This document shows, one piece after another, positions 1 through 11,115 of a DNA stretch of 64,000 nt. Source of the DNA: Cyanodermella asteris (taxonomy: Eukaryota > Ascomycota > Lecanoromycetes > Ostropales > Stictidaceae). Within the stretch, counting starts at the first letter, position 1. The number at the start of each line of letters is the position of its first letter. The notes below the pieces were generated by a model, which did not search any database, was not told the origin of the DNA, and saw nothing but the letters and a program-made list of their open reading frames with translations. The DNA is taken from assembly GCA_900618795.1 (NCBI GenBank), contig UYJD01000004.1, forward strand, positions 489,732 through 553,731, written 5' to 3'. Position numbers and translations under genes: made by a program.

Positions 1-433
1 CACCAAGTCCTGCCCAGCTGTCAATCAGGAGGGATCGGGACTGCGCTTGTGGACTAACGTGGAAGGTGGTCAAGAAAGACGGGGGAAATATTGGTCATTG
101 AAAATAATTCCACGAGTCCTTGCCCGAATAGCTTTGATATCACTTCGCCGGTAGCTCCAAAACGAAGACCATTTTGATGAGAAAACCTGTCAAACCTTAC
201 TGCGGGATCGTTATCTGTAGCTTGAAAGGTTCGGTGGAAACGCGCCTGAAGTTTAGCTGGGCGTGGGGCCGGTCGCAGGATTTCCCCGTACTTCCGCCGG
301 GCTGACATAACAGCCTCTGTCGTTCAGTACGGTACTAGTAGTGTTCGAACAAGACACGCCCCCAACACAGCTTGTCTATACGCCCTTGTCAACTACATCT
401 AACTTGGCAACCGGTGTCTCATCTTGCTTAATC
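1..433. other. Left-edge intergenic region
   Basis: No gene is supported here. It is the upstream region of the S9 peptidase that starts at 434. A minus-strand open frame (54-308) starts with ATG but resembles nothing I recognise. It could be the first exon of a divergent gene running off the left edge. Confidence 0.4.
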
Positions 434-2699
434 ATGTCGGAAACTCTTCGGTAAGAAATCTGCTCAACTACGTTGAATCTTGTACAATTTCATTGTGTGA
501 TTCAGCCCGGGGGTGGAATCAAAGCATCCTGTACTCCAGAAATGACATATCAACGCGAAGAGGCTTTGGCTGAAAAGGCCCTGCCAGTGTTGTCACGGAG
601 AATCGATGGCGCTCTCCAGCCGTTCCATCAAGAAGTGGCAACTTCCTTCTTTTCAAAGAGCAAACGCACAATTTGGTCACGCACTCTACGCAGGCGACAA
701 CATGTGTCGTCAACATGATGACTGGCGTTGCATACGAGCTATCGCGCGACCACAACGAAAGCAACTTCAAGTGGGTTGAACCGCAGGATCGCTTGATATG
801 GCAGAAAATCACCGAGAAGCGTTCTGAGCTTTGGACGGCCGAAGTGGAGAACCTGTCGCAGAAGTGAGCATCGCACCGTTGGGTCTATCCCATCGCTGAC
901 GCATTTGTAGATATCGAATAGCAGAATCTGACCGCGATTCGAATCTTTTCCAAGCTGTGCGGCTCGACAATGGAGATTTGGCCGTCCTGTTGACCTCTAG
1001 TGAAGTCATGAGTCGACACTCTGTTCCCTCAACAGGCCAGGTCTTTGAGTCTCTGCCTTGTGTCACATTTGATCAGGGATTCGGCGAGGTTCATCACACA
1101 CTTCTCTACCTTCGGGATCCGTGCAGCAAAATGGAACAGCTCGTAGGCAGCCAAATCGAAGGTCTTAAGTTCGGTGAGGAACCTCTTGACATTTTAGCTC
1201 ACACGAATCTAGAGTTCTTTGCATACTCAGGAGGCATGCCGAATATCAGCGTTCCAAATTGCGCACTTTCGCATACAGGAATCGTTTTCGTGGCAGTTGC
1301 GAAAGGTTCACAAATGTATGGCAAGTTCACTTGCGAAACTTATTTTTACAATCTGCCACCTCCAGGTGGAACGTTCGCATCGCCGCATCATTTGAATACA
1401 CCGGGGTGCTATGGATGGTGTGGCGCGCCCATGTTCTCCAACGATGGTAATAGCATAGTAATCTTGAGAGAAAGGAGCGAGAAGGTCATCATCGTGTCCA
1501 GATCTATATTCGTTGTCCGCAGCATTCAGCAAGGCCTGATTGCGGACGAAATCTCGCTGGTGGATGATGTTGGACAACCTTCCGAGCTTTATCTAGATAC
1601 CGCGCGGTTCAGTGGGGCTAACTCAGCACTGTTGCTTAGCGTTACTCACATGGGACGCCAAAAGCTCTTCAGGTGCAATCTTGATGGTCGTTCCGTAGTG
1701 CCTGAGCTGCTGGCATCGCCAGCACTGCAGGCAGGCTCAATTCTCGAACACCGCATCGCCGAAGGACCAGCTGGGGTCGAGACGTGCTTTCTGACGCGAT
1801 CAAGCTTCATCTACCCGAACTGGTTCTCCACGCTTGATATGGCGACAGGTGTGATCAAAAACGTCCCTGGTCAGGGACCTCAAAATCTTGGCTTCAGCCA
1901 CAACCAAGTCAGTGAAACGTGGTTTTGGAGTGGTGAACGCAATGTGCATGCTTTCGTTCTGCGGCCGTCCAGCTTCGACAAATGCCAAAATTACCCGTTG
2001 GTAATGCTCTTGCACGGTGGACCATTTTCTGCTTGGCTGGACAACTTCTTCCCCAGGTGGAGCCCCATAATCTTTGCTGAGCGAGGTTATGTTGTGATCA
2101 TGCCCAATTTTACAGGTTCCACTGGCTATGGCCAGAAATTTCGAGAGGATGTTTGGGGTGACGTCGGTGGGCAAGCATACAAGGATCTCGAAGCATGTAT
2201 GGATCACGTGGATAAAGCCTTCAGCTACGTCGATGTTGACCGTTCGGCATGTGTTGGTGGCAGCTTTGGCGGCTACCTAACCCTCTGGCTTGCAGGCCGA
2301 CCGCTTGCGAAGCGGTTCCGTTGTCTGACAGCTCATGCAACAATAACATTTGGGAGCACGGGAGTTGAATCCTCGGATGCTTGGGATCTCTTTCAGACTC
2401 TATTTGTCGGCTCCTCTCTTCCGTTTGACGACGTCAAATCTACTAACTGGGCAGATAAATGGGATCCTGCGAGAAACAAACAGGCTTGGTCTACACCGTT
2501 GCTTCTTACACACGGCGCAAGGGACAACCGCTGCCCTGTGTCGTCAGCTGTGGCGGCTTTCAAGCATGCGCAGGTCATGAGGATTCCCAGCAAGCTGTTG
2601 GTCTTTCCGGACGAGTCACATTTTATTCTGAAGCCCGAGAATTGGTATCATTGGTACTCAGAGGTATTGGCCTGGATCGACAAATACACCAAAAGCTGA
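434..2699 (+). CDS. S9 family serine peptidase, dipeptidyl-peptidase V-like, cytosolic
   Basis: Model join(434..450, 588..863, 911..2699), 693 aa. The first exon is only 17 nt (MSETLR, splitting the Arg codon). The 137-bp intron ends in a ctgaaaa...ctgccag branch/acceptor and the second intron is 47 bp; all phases agree. The N-terminal half has beta-propeller features of S9 peptidases, such as AVPSRSGNFLLF and SELWTAEV. The C-terminal half is the alpha/beta-hydrolase catalytic domain: oxyanion-region LLHGGP, nucleophile elbow GGSFGGY, Asp in HGARDNRCP and His in FPDESHF, followed by LKPEN as in fungal DPP V. No signal peptide is seen, so a cytosolic aminopeptidase/dipeptidase role is inferred. 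The alternative is an acylaminoacyl-peptidase. The family call is firm; the tiny first exon is the least certain part. Confidence 0.85.
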
Positions 2700-3407
2700 T
2701 GGAAGCTCGGTTGGGGGTAGTGGAGCACGGTCGGGCCGTCGTGTATCAAATGTACCGATGCGCCATCACAATGAGCTCTCAAGTCAGCCGAATCTGGCGA
2801 GAACAAGCACGGTTGCCGTAGAGATTGAACCTGGTGGTTGGCGGAAGATCTTGGACCGGTGCTTTTAAGGAGAGTTGGCGGCGAGCTGAAGTTAAAGACG
2901 CCATTTCGAACGCCGGAATGTGGAGAAGCTGATTCAGCCAATCGGCTCTGACCGTCATCAGCCTTGACGTTGATTTTCTAAGGTAAACAACTTCACGTCC
3001 AATCAACTGCGATACCACCTTCGACTGTATTCTGTCAGGGTGCGGCGTGACTGTTCCTGGGAAATTCACACTGTGTGCATGTGCAAAGGTCGCGCATCGG
3101 CAGACAGAAGTATCGTCCGCGTTGAAAATCAGGCCGGAAAGCTTCGCACCCGAGCCATCTTACAAATGCGCTCAGACGTGAGCTATGGTTCGTGTCAGCT
3201 TTAAGTGAGGGGGACTTGACCGCGATTCCAAGATCGGCATATTGCGTCGAGACGAAATTGCCAGGGCTGCTGGCTGCCTGTGGCGTACAGTAATTATCCT
3301 CGTGTGTTGATAATTCCTCGGAAACTAGGTCCATGCTTTGCAAGGAGACCTCCGATCAGGCCTTCTCTGATTCTCGGACGAGCTGAAATTGCCACCTGCG
3401 TCCGTAT
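2700..3407. other. Intergenic, tail-to-tail between S9 peptidase and membrane protein
   Basis: Only short unrelated open frames on both strands. I see no recognisable gene, repeat or RNA. It probably holds the two 3' UTRs. Confidence 0.5.
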
Positions 3408-3955
3408 CTACTTGGCTCGGGGTAGGCTGAATCTGGTGGCGGATTGCAGCCACGCTATTTCGCGAAAGACAGCCTTGTTCGGTACCTGGTCCAGCCAGCG
3501 TCGACCGCACCAACATAAGCAAGAAGAATCATCATGAGATCCACATTTGGGTATTGTTCTTTGTAATAGAGTATCAACGTGAAAGCTCCAATGACCGAGA
3601 TCCTTGCTGAGCTAGAAATCAGAATAGGCTGGACCGGCTTCGAGATGGCAACGCGTTTAGGCAGGAAAAACTCTTCGAAAACATATTCGGCATTCCAGAA
3701 GGGCATGAAGCCACCAAAGGTCGTCGCTGTTGCCACAAATAGCACGGGCATATGCTGGAGAACAAAGTCATCAAACATGGTGTCCAGAACCGATGGTTCA
3801 AGGATGAGAGCTTTTCCGTGGACTGGGAGCGCTGAAATTGCAGGGTGAGGCAGCTCTAACTGCTTTGTCGACAGGTGAAGGTGTGCAAGGTCTGAAGCAG
3901 GTTGAATGATATGTAGTGGGTCAGTGGCTGGGAGAGGAAAATTTTGACACTTCAA
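3408..3955 (-). CDS. Small integral membrane protein, unidentified; C-terminal reading uncertain
   Basis: A continuous frame from 3955 to 3455 encodes 166 aa. An internal Met at 3778 (MFDDFVLQHMPVLF) is a better-looking start, because the residues before it are low-complexity and leader-like. Hydrophobic stretches (MPVLFVATATTFGGFMPFW, ISVIGAFTLILYY, MMILLAYVGAV) suggest two or three membrane helices. The frame ends in DAGWTRYRTRLSFAK. In another frame, starting near 3485, the sequence VPNKAVFREIAWL continues to a stop at 3408-3410 and looks more protein-like. This suggests a one-base discrepancy or an unseen splice near 3480-3500. I cannot name the family. Function is unknown. Confidence 0.5.
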
Positions 3956-4923
3956 GCTGGGTGAGACGCGTCTCTGTGCAGCTGTCTGTATGTTGGGTAT
4001 GAAAGTGTTGTGCTGAACTGAGGGGTTGGTACATCAACGGTCGGCTTGATCGGACTAAAGAAAAGGATGAGACAAGATGGCGCCAATGCCGACGCGCTGC
4101 GGGCCAGCGGTCGAGGCCGTCAGAACGAGCTCGTTTATGGCCAAAGTCGCACGAAGTAGATGTGTCCATTGGAAATATGAAGGTTTGCCGTTCTCATCCT
4201 TTGAGATAATGGCGAGGGAGATTTCCACGTCCGTTCAGGCCGCTTCTGCTGCCAGAGGACAGCACCAAAATGAAACGAGTCACCTTTTGTTGCCATCATA
4301 ATGAGTCATTTGCATCGTTGCTACTTGTTTGAACCTGCATCACTTTTGGATGTTCGTCGGCCGAGGCCATACGTAATACGGCAAGAGATATTGTTAGACA
4401 CAATCGCAAAGGAATGGGTTCCGTAAAGCAGGGCACGTTACTGGAAGCATACGCGTAACGGCTCCGCGTCTCAAGGAACAGTGAAGAAGTATCATACAGC
4501 GATGAGGTACGAAGGACTGCCCTCTATATCAGGAGGAATAGCGTCCAAAGGTAGAGGGCGGCGCACTCATACGAAAAGGGAAGTTTGCAAAATCTATGGC
4601 AACAGGATGGCACCCCGCATCTGCGAGTCGGAGTTGTGTTCCGCCGGGATTCGATTTATAATGACGTTGAAGTCGCTGGCAGAAGACGCCGTCTTGATTG
4701 GTCGGCATAACACCTCATCTGCAATCCAGAATCACGTCTTCGGCACCATGACTTGTGGAAAGCGAGGGTGCTACTACCCGGACACCAATGGCAATCTGAT
4801 GCTCATTACCAATCCAAGTGTATCGCGTCTTCAAATTGTCCCGAGCCCCGCTCAAGGCGCCTCCTGCCCCCCCTGCGGAATAATCGTGCATATAGATAGC
4901 TTCGTAGCTCCCCCAGCTCCTTC
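3956..4923. other. Divergent promoter region between membrane protein and GST
   Basis: About 1 kb between oppositely oriented genes. An open frame at 4481-5074 (+) overlaps the GST start in another frame and has no recognisable domain. CT-rich sequence just before 4924 looks like the GST leader. Confidence 0.45.
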
Positions 4924-5839
4924 ATGTCTCGCATCATCTCGCGTGTCTCCCTACTCTCTCAACAACTCAGTCCCGGTCCTGCATCCACTGTCTTCCGAGC
5001 CCTGCATTCGACGACATCGCACAAGATGGCTCCTACATATGCCCTGTATGGTGACGACACGCCGGCCGAGGTGAAGAACGCGCCTGGCCTGCATCTGATC
5101 ACGCAGTCGACACCCAATGGACAGAAAGTGCAGATCATGCTCGAGGAGCTTGCTGATGTCTACGGTACGACTTGGACGACGTCCAAGATCAATATTATGA
5201 CCAACATTCAAAAAGAAGACTGGTTCCTAAGGTAAGTCCCGAGCTAGCAGCCGCTATTCGGCCAAGTCAAGGATGCCAATGCTCACATTCCCACCCGCCA
5301 GACTCGACCCCAACGGGCGTATCCCCATTCTCGTTGACAACAACAAGCCCGGCCCCTTCACGGTCCACGAAACCTCCGCCGAACTCCTCTATCTCGAGAA
5401 AGAGTACGACCTCAACAACGCCTTCGGCTTCAAAGACGATCTCGAGCGCAGCGAAGCAATCCAATGGCTCTTCTTCTGGCATGGCTCCGGCGCACCCTAC
5501 CAAGGCAACTTTGGCTACTTCCGACGACAGCAAGAGAAATCCGAGCTGGCGATCCAGCGTTTCCGTAAAGAGCTCCTACGAGTCTATGGCGTGCTCGAGA
5601 TTCGACTGAGCGGGAAGTACACCGGTGAGCCGAGGGAGTATCTCGCGGGGAGTGGGAAGGGGAAGTACAGCGTGGCTGACATAGGGACCTGGCCGTGGGT
5701 CAAGGGCTGGAGGAACTATGATTTGACGGATGAGGAGCTGGGTGAGTTCCCGAGCGTGCAAGCTTGGATTGATCGGATTGCGGCGAGGCCGGCGGTGCAG
5801 AGGGGGATCGGGGAGAAGTATCAAGGTACCACGATTTGA
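4924..5839 (+). CDS. Glutathione S-transferase, Ure2p-like, with mitochondrial-type N-terminal extension
   Basis: Model join(4924..5231, 5302..5839), 281 aa; the 70-bp intron restores FLR|LDPNGRIPIL. The thioredoxin-like N-domain has LITQSTPNGQKVQIMLEEL (the Ser/Thr-Asn glutathione-site region), LDPNGRIPILVD (cis-Pro loop) and HETSAELLYLEKEYD. The all-alpha C-domain has QWLFFWHGSGAPYQGNFGYF and YSVADIGTWPWVKGW. This is the layout of fungal Ure2p/GstA-type transferases, which conjugate or reduce with glutathione. The first 34 residues are rich in Arg, Ser and Leu and lack acidic residues (MSRIISRVSLLSQQL ... RALHSTTSHK), resembling a mitochondrial presequence. A second ATG at 5026 (MAPTYALYGDD) would give a 247-aa cytosolic form of normal GST length. 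Confidence 0.9.
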
Positions 5840-6023
5840 ATGACGAGAGCGGGTAGTTGATGCATATTGCATGCCGCATAGCGTACATCGAACAAGAAAG
5901 AGCTTTTTTTTCGTGGTTGTGCGTTGGACGTATTGTCGGATTTCACCGACTGCACTTGTACCAGTTCAGAAATCTCACAGATACGAAATAGATTTCGTAC
6001 ACTACTGACTGTACTTGTTGAAT

Positions 6024-7256
6024 TCAAGTCTTTATTCCCTTCATGGACCTCGCGCATCCGTAACAGTGAAAGCCACGCGGCGTTTCGACAAAGTCGTCCT
6101 GTTGACTGCCAGCCCAGCCGTGCAAACCGTCTGCCCCATCAGCAACTGGGAGCGCACAAACTTGACATAGATTGACGCCGTCCGCACGATCGTCAGAAGG
6201 ACGAAGTCGGTTTGATGTGCGCACCACATTCGTGACAATGCTCGGAAAGTTCTCTTCCACCGACGCAAAATACTGCACCATCAACGCATCGATAGTAGCA
6301 TCCTTAGATGACGCTTGGGGCACTCCAGTCGGCACATCTGGCTTGGACAATGTGGCAAGGGTTGGTTCTGCGAGCTCTGCAAACGCGACGATCTCCTTTC
6401 GAAGAAGGTCTCGCATGGGATGGACGAAGTCAACACCATACGGAGTCGGTCCATCGGATGTCTGCCATGGTAAAGAGAATCCTCGGCCTTTGGCAGTTTC
6501 CGCAAGCGTTCGCTCGGCAAGGCGGGTTGTGGTGTCGCCCCAGAAAATCGAATCGCATCCAGCTTGCTGAGCTTCTCGTACGATGAATCGCCTTGTCAGT
6601 ATCGAGTTCAGATCTGACCTCGCCGAGCTGGATGGTAGTGAGGCAATGTAAGCTGCATATTCCTGGTCGATGCTTGGATCCGTTTGATGTGGGCCATCAC
6701 TCGTCTGACATGCGTTCCATATTTCTTTGAACTCGGCGTCGTCTCTAGACATTGAGTTGAAGACCTCTTCTGTTGATCTATGGATGATGCTTCTGACCAT
6801 TGACCACTTCTCACGATCGTCAAAATACGACGCGGAAATCCTCCTTACTCTCTCAATATCCTCCAGATCACGTTTCTCATCCTCGGAAAATACAGAGCCG
6901 TCATTCATGATACAAATGTGCAGGTCATATCCACAGTTACCGATGCGTTCGACCGATGACCGTAAGAACTTCGTGATATGGTGAAGTAATGTCAGAGAGG
7001 AAACACCCAAGGAGAGGGCAAGGAGGACCTTGCGACGGGGCACATCCTTGCGAAACTTGTATGCCTCTATCCGCTTCAAAATCTTGCCGGAGACATATTT
7101 GGAGAAGCATTCAGTGCACATGGTATCTCCACGTGTTTTGGTGGTTGCGACATTGGTCTTGCACCTCGGGCAGAGCTTTGGTTCTGCTGTGGAAGCTTGG
7201 ATTGCTGAAGCCGCCATGTTGACCTGACCTAGCTGTACCATTGACCAGAATGCCAA
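6024..7256 (-). CDS. ncs2: Cytoplasmic tRNA 2-thiolation protein 2 (CTU2/NCS2)
   Basis: A single exon of 410 aa. Later in-frame Met codons at 7241 and 7217 (MAASAIQ) are plausible real starts. The protein starts with a CPRCK...CTECF zinc-type motif, then the ATP-pyrophosphatase-like core with the degenerate loop ALSLGVSSLTLLHHI, then GCDSIFWGDTTTRLAERTL and VDFVHPMRDLLRKEI, and ends with CQVC...CYGC. This is the known layout of Ctu2, the non-catalytic partner of Ctu1 that 2-thiolates wobble uridine-34 of Lys/Glu/Gln tRNAs in the cytosol. It is convergent with the GST gene (184 bp between stops) and shares a 400-bp divergent upstream region with the PTM1 gene. Confidence 0.93.
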   Translation of the reverse strand: MAFWSMVQLGQVNMAASAIQASTAEPKLCPRCKTNVATTKTRGDTMCTECFSKYVSGKILKRIEAYKFRKDVPRRKVLLALSLGVSSLTLLHHITKFLRSSVERIGNCGYDLHICIMNDGSVFSEDEKRDLEDIERVRRISASYFDDREKWSMVRSIIHRSTEEVFNSMSRDDAEFKEIWNACQTSDGPHQTDPSIDQEYAAYIASLPSSSARSDLNSILTRRFIVREAQQAGCDSIFWGDTTTRLAERTLAETAKGRGFSLPWQTSDGPTPYGVDFVHPMRDLLRKEIVAFAELAEPTLATLSKPDVPTGVPQASSKDATIDALMVQYFASVEENFPSIVTNVVRTSNRLRPSDDRADGVNLCQVCALPVADGADGLHGWAGSQQDDFVETPRGFHCYGCARSMKGIKT

Positions 7257-7658
7257 GTCTACAGTGAGTTTGGCGTTCTTCCGTATTCGTTAGGAAAGGA
7301 GGCCTGTCTGTCTCAGGCGCTTCGGTCGGTAGATGTCTTGCGTCAAAAATGGAAAACTGACTTCGGCACATCGCGGACGGGTCCGCCACAATCTGCGGCG
7401 CAGTTGGCTTGGTTGTGGCTGTGGATCTGCTTGTCTGTGACGAATCAGTCGCGACAGCGCCTGCTGAGTTTCGGCCAGCAAGCAACCGGGAGCCGACAGG
7501 CAAAGCAGCCTTACGCAGGAAAACAACCATTGCATCCCGTTCAGCACTTGTCTATAGCATCACGAAGGCGCTGAGTCTACAGCAACAGCCTCTAGCCATC
7601 ATCAGTCATCCTTTGGCAGCATAGCAAACAGCAGAACCGGCCTTGGACTAAACTACGT
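7257..7658. promoter_or_regulatory. Divergent promoter region, CTU2 (-) / PTM1-like (+)
   Basis: About 400 bp separate the two starts. No ORF of note and no clear TATA box. The shared spacing suggests a bidirectional promoter; this is inference. Confidence 0.4.
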
Positions 7659-9385
7659 ATGCGCGTTATGAGGCCGAGCGCCCTAGCCTTGGGCTGCTTT
7701 GCGGCGACAGCTGCTGCATCAGAGTACGCCTTGGTGAGTGGCAAACTGTTCCAAAGAAGAATCCATGATGCTGACCAAAGTAGAAAGGAGACGGGCAACG
7801 TTGTAATGGCATGTACAGCAAAGAAGCTTGGGGTGGACCGGTAGACCCCTTCGTCCTCGTTAAGATCGATAATTCAACATACGAAGAATCCCAGGGCGAC
7901 AAGATAGTCAGCCTCGTGGTATACGAATGGAAAGATGAGCTTTTCCTCGGGCAACCGGCCGGAGATGGTACAAGTTTCAATTACGTCTGCGACAGCGAAA
8001 TGATCAAACAATCCAAGTGCAAGGAGGAGGACCTGGGCAAGTTCTTGCTCGCCCCGGGCGCAGACAAAAGCAGGAATCCAATCATAACAGAGGCTATACA
8101 CATGAAGGATGCACAACACGTCAACTACCCGGTCCAGAAATCGGGGTACTACTGTGTCTGGACGTACGGCTTTGATGAGCTTCAATATACTGGTGTCGGC
8201 GAATTCAGGGGTGCGTATGGAGAACTACCGGCAGCAGAGATACCGAAACTGCCATTCTATGGAGGCCTGACGATCGCATACGCTCTGATCAGCATATTTT
8301 GGGGCTTTCTTTACTTTCAGAACCGACACGACATTCTGCCTGTCCAAAACTACATTACTGCTATCCTCGTGTTCCTCATCATCGAGGAGCTTACCACATG
8401 GGGCTTCTACGATTACCGGAACCGCAACGGCAGCTCGAACGTCGGAGCAAAAGCCCTGATGGTCGTCACGGCAATACTGAACGCAGCCCGCAACTCTTTC
8501 TCCTTCTTCCTCCTACTTATCGTGTGCATGGGTTATGGTGTGGTGAAACCCTCTCTCGGCAAAACCATGATATACGTTCGGATCCTGGCTTTGGCACACT
8601 TCCTCTTCGGCCTTATATATGGAGTTGGTAGTCTCTCCATCACCCCAGACACCGTTGGGCCACTGGTTCTTCTTGTCATTATGCCTCTCGCCGCCACCCT
8701 GACCGCATTCTACGTCTGGACGCTTAACTCGCTTTCCGCGACTCTCAAGGACCTCATGAAGCGCAAGCAGACGGTCAAAGCAATGATGTACCGCCGTCTC
8801 TGGTGGTGCATCCTCGGCTCCATTATCGTCATCTTCGTCTTCTTCTTCTTCAACAGCTTCACCTTTGCGAGTCGTGGCGATCCGCAATTCGTGCCCAGTC
8901 ACTGGAAAACCCGCTGGTTCATCCTCGACGGTTGGTTGAATATCGTCTACCTCTTCGACATTTGCTTCGTTGCGTACCTGTGGCGCCCGACTGCCAACAA
9001 CCGACGCTTCGCCATGAGTGACGAGCTGACACAAGATGAGGACGGTAATTTCGAGATTGGAAGTATTGGGGGTATCAGTGATGACGAGGAGGATGCGAAG
9101 CCGATAGGAAATAGTGAGCTGCCACCTGCATATGCGAACGGGGGCATACGGAGAGGGGAGGGAATGGTACAAGGACAAAGTCGAGGACACGCTGATGACG
9201 ACGACGACGACGAGAGGCAGGCGCCGATGTCCCCGGTGCCTCCTATGCCAGTGCAAGACCGGGATCCGGACGAGGAGGCGGAGACGCTCTTTGCGGTCGG
9301 CGACGATGACCGATGGTCGGATGACGAGGAAGACAGGAAAGATAGCCAGGAGAGGAGTCGGCTGACGACGCACAAGGCGGACTAG
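7659..9385 (+). CDS. PTM1 / lung seven-transmembrane receptor (GOST) family membrane protein
   Basis: Model join(7659..7733, 7784..9385), 558 aa; the 50-bp intron has gtgagt, branch gctgac and tag. Exon 1 is a signal peptide (MRPSALALGCFAATAAASEYAL). The lumenal domain has the family motif CNGMYSKEAWGG and paired Cys residues (CDSEMIKQSKC, GYYCVW). Seven hydrophobic segments follow from about residue 200 to 430, including LPFYGGLTIAYALISIFWGF and WCILGSIIVIFVFFFF. The cytosolic tail is about 125 residues, acidic, with a seven-Asp run near DDDDDDDER. Known family members sit in the Golgi/endosome system and act in trafficking. The acidic tail produces long spurious open frames on the opposite strand. 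Confidence 0.9.
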
Positions 9386-10208
9386 GTGTTTGACTTTGTT
9401 TCAAAGGTTCTGGGATATTGATTTCACCAACAATTGCATGTTCTGGTTGCCGTCGGGGATAAGCGTCTTCATTTCCATCTTCGTATCGTAGACAATTTCT
9501 GCATGATCAGCATTTTCGTAGCCTGATCACACGGATGCGCAAATCCGGCTATAGTATCAGGGCTGATATCCGACTGATGGGGACTGACTGGAGTGAATCC
9601 ATCGCACTAATCGCACCAAGCGTCACCATCGCTCTCGATAAGGCGTCGGGTGCAAGGCTATAGGTACGTTATGCTGTAGCGCCGAAAACGTGTGATGAGT
9701 GAACAGACAGGACAACAGAGGTATCACAGCACAACCTACATGATTGTTGTGTGTTCACGGACACGAACAGCAGAAAATATTCGAAGGCAGCATGGTCAAC
9801 TGGCGTGAAAGATGAAAAGTGGTCAGGAGCACGGCTCCATTGCCATTGTTGAAGCTTCAACGACGCGCGCACGGGCCGTGAAGTTGGAAGAATTAAAGTA
9901 TTAAGCAACGCTGATAAAAATCATCGCAAGCCTCCAGTATGCCATTGCGGCTGTAGCCCAAGTCGAAGCCAATTCCGTGTAGCTCAAGTATATAAACCGC
10001 CTCCCTGTGTCGTTCCCAAACGCCTGCCCGTTCCGAAGCAAAAGGAAGTCATTCGTCAAGTGAGTGGGTATCGCTGGTTGTGGCAGAAAGATTCTATGCC
10101 TTGGCGACGACGTATATCATCATGTGTGGCATGTAGAAAGCATGTGTGTCATGGACAAAAGAAAGCAGACTTCAGCGTCGAGGTCCGTGGACTAATGTGG
10201 ATCAATGC
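9386..10208. other. Intergenic between convergent PTM1-like and phosducin-like genes
   Basis: No coding gene is recognised. It contains a plus-strand CCAAT (9969-9973) and TATATAAA (9989-9996) that do not serve either neighbouring CDS; see the separate entry. Confidence 0.5.
9969..9996 (+). promoter_or_regulatory. Orphan CCAAT + TATA box pair
   Basis: CCAAT at 9969-9973 is followed 15 bases later by TATATAAA at 9989-9996 on the plus strand. No plus-strand ORF of note follows. A transcript from here would run antisense into the 3' half of the phosducin-like gene. It could be a non-coding promoter or chance. Confidence 0.3.
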
Positions 10209-11115
10209 TCATGCTAGCACACCCCTCGCTTTCAGTAGCGTCTCTAAGCTCATGGGGCTTAAGCCACGACCTTCTGGGATCTCGTCGATGACTGAGGTCA
10301 GGTTGCAGAAGAGCTCACCGCCCTGGTAAGCCAAAATTGCGGGAACGCCAGCAGGGTCAACTTCAGCTTCTTCATAGCTGAGCTTGATGAAACGTGTTGT
10401 CTCATGCTTGCGTGCGAGATTGCTTAGACCATCCTCAACAATGTTGCTGATCGGGGACTAGAATCGATGTTAGTGATGTGTGACTTGCAATACGGAAAGG
10501 ACAAATACTCACGTCAGGATCGTTAATCAGGACGACGACCACTGTATCGGCGGTCACCTTCTCGATGGCATCAAGGTAGCCAAGGGCGTCGACAGCAGCC
10601 AAACGTCCATAGCGGCGCTTGCTTGGAGACTTCCTGCGTGTTCGAACGTCTTTGCCACTGGCCATTTCGGCCATGCGATTCTCTCGCCACCTTCTCATGA
10701 ACTCATCGTCGTCTGAGCTGAGACTTCCGCTACCCTTGCGAGTTCGTTGTCGTGATCGCTCTCTTGAGTTGGCTCGCTTGAAAGAGACCTTCTCAGCAAG
10801 ACCGGTGCTCAGCTCGTAGAATGTCTGTCTGAATGAAGTCTTGCGTGCCCGATTGAATGCCTGAGCATCTGCGATGACACCCTTAGGCCCGGTATTGGCG
10901 TCGAAGCTGGTGGTAGGAATGGAGACCGGAGCGGTAGCAACAGCGGCCATGTTGGATTGAGAGTCGGATGATCGAGGAGAGGAAGAGTGGTCTGAAGATT
11001 GGGAGTCACTAGTATAGCCGTCGCTATCAGTACGGGTGATGACCGGCACGGCGTTCTTCTCTTGGAAAGAGCGGAACTCGTCTGCGGCAGGATTGATGTT
11101 CATTGTGAAGGACAC
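10209..11115 (-). CDS. Phosducin-like (thioredoxin-fold) protein
   Basis: Model complement(join(10209..10457, 10513..11115)), 283 aa; a 55-bp intron sits exactly between codons (NDPD|SPISNIV). The N-terminal 100 residues are Ser/Asp-rich and disordered (SDSQSSDHSSSPRSSDSQS). An Arg-rich stretch follows, then the phosducin signature-like helix EFMRRWRENRMAEM. The thioredoxin-like domain has RYGRLAAVDALGYLDAIEK, VTADTVVVVLINDPD, FIKLSYEEAEVDP and the cis-Pro segment GVPAILAYQGGEL. Phosducin-like proteins assist CCT chaperonin folding of G-beta or cytoskeletal clients. The long basic/Ser-rich insert is unusual compared with compact PLP2/3, so the subgroup is uncertain. Confidence 0.8.

Noticed and set aside
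54-308. 84-aa minus-strand open frame at the left edge
   Set aside because: ATG start but no recognisable motif and a stop within the window. It may be an exon of a gene beyond the edge but cannot be supported.
4481-5074. 197-aa plus-strand open frame overlapping the GST start
   Set aside because: It overlaps the well-supported GST frame and its composition fits non-coding promoter DNA.
8513-9373. 286-aa minus-strand open frame opposite the PTM1-like gene
   Set aside because: It is the antisense of acidic repeats (GAC/GAG), giving Val/Leu/Arg-rich sequence without domains.
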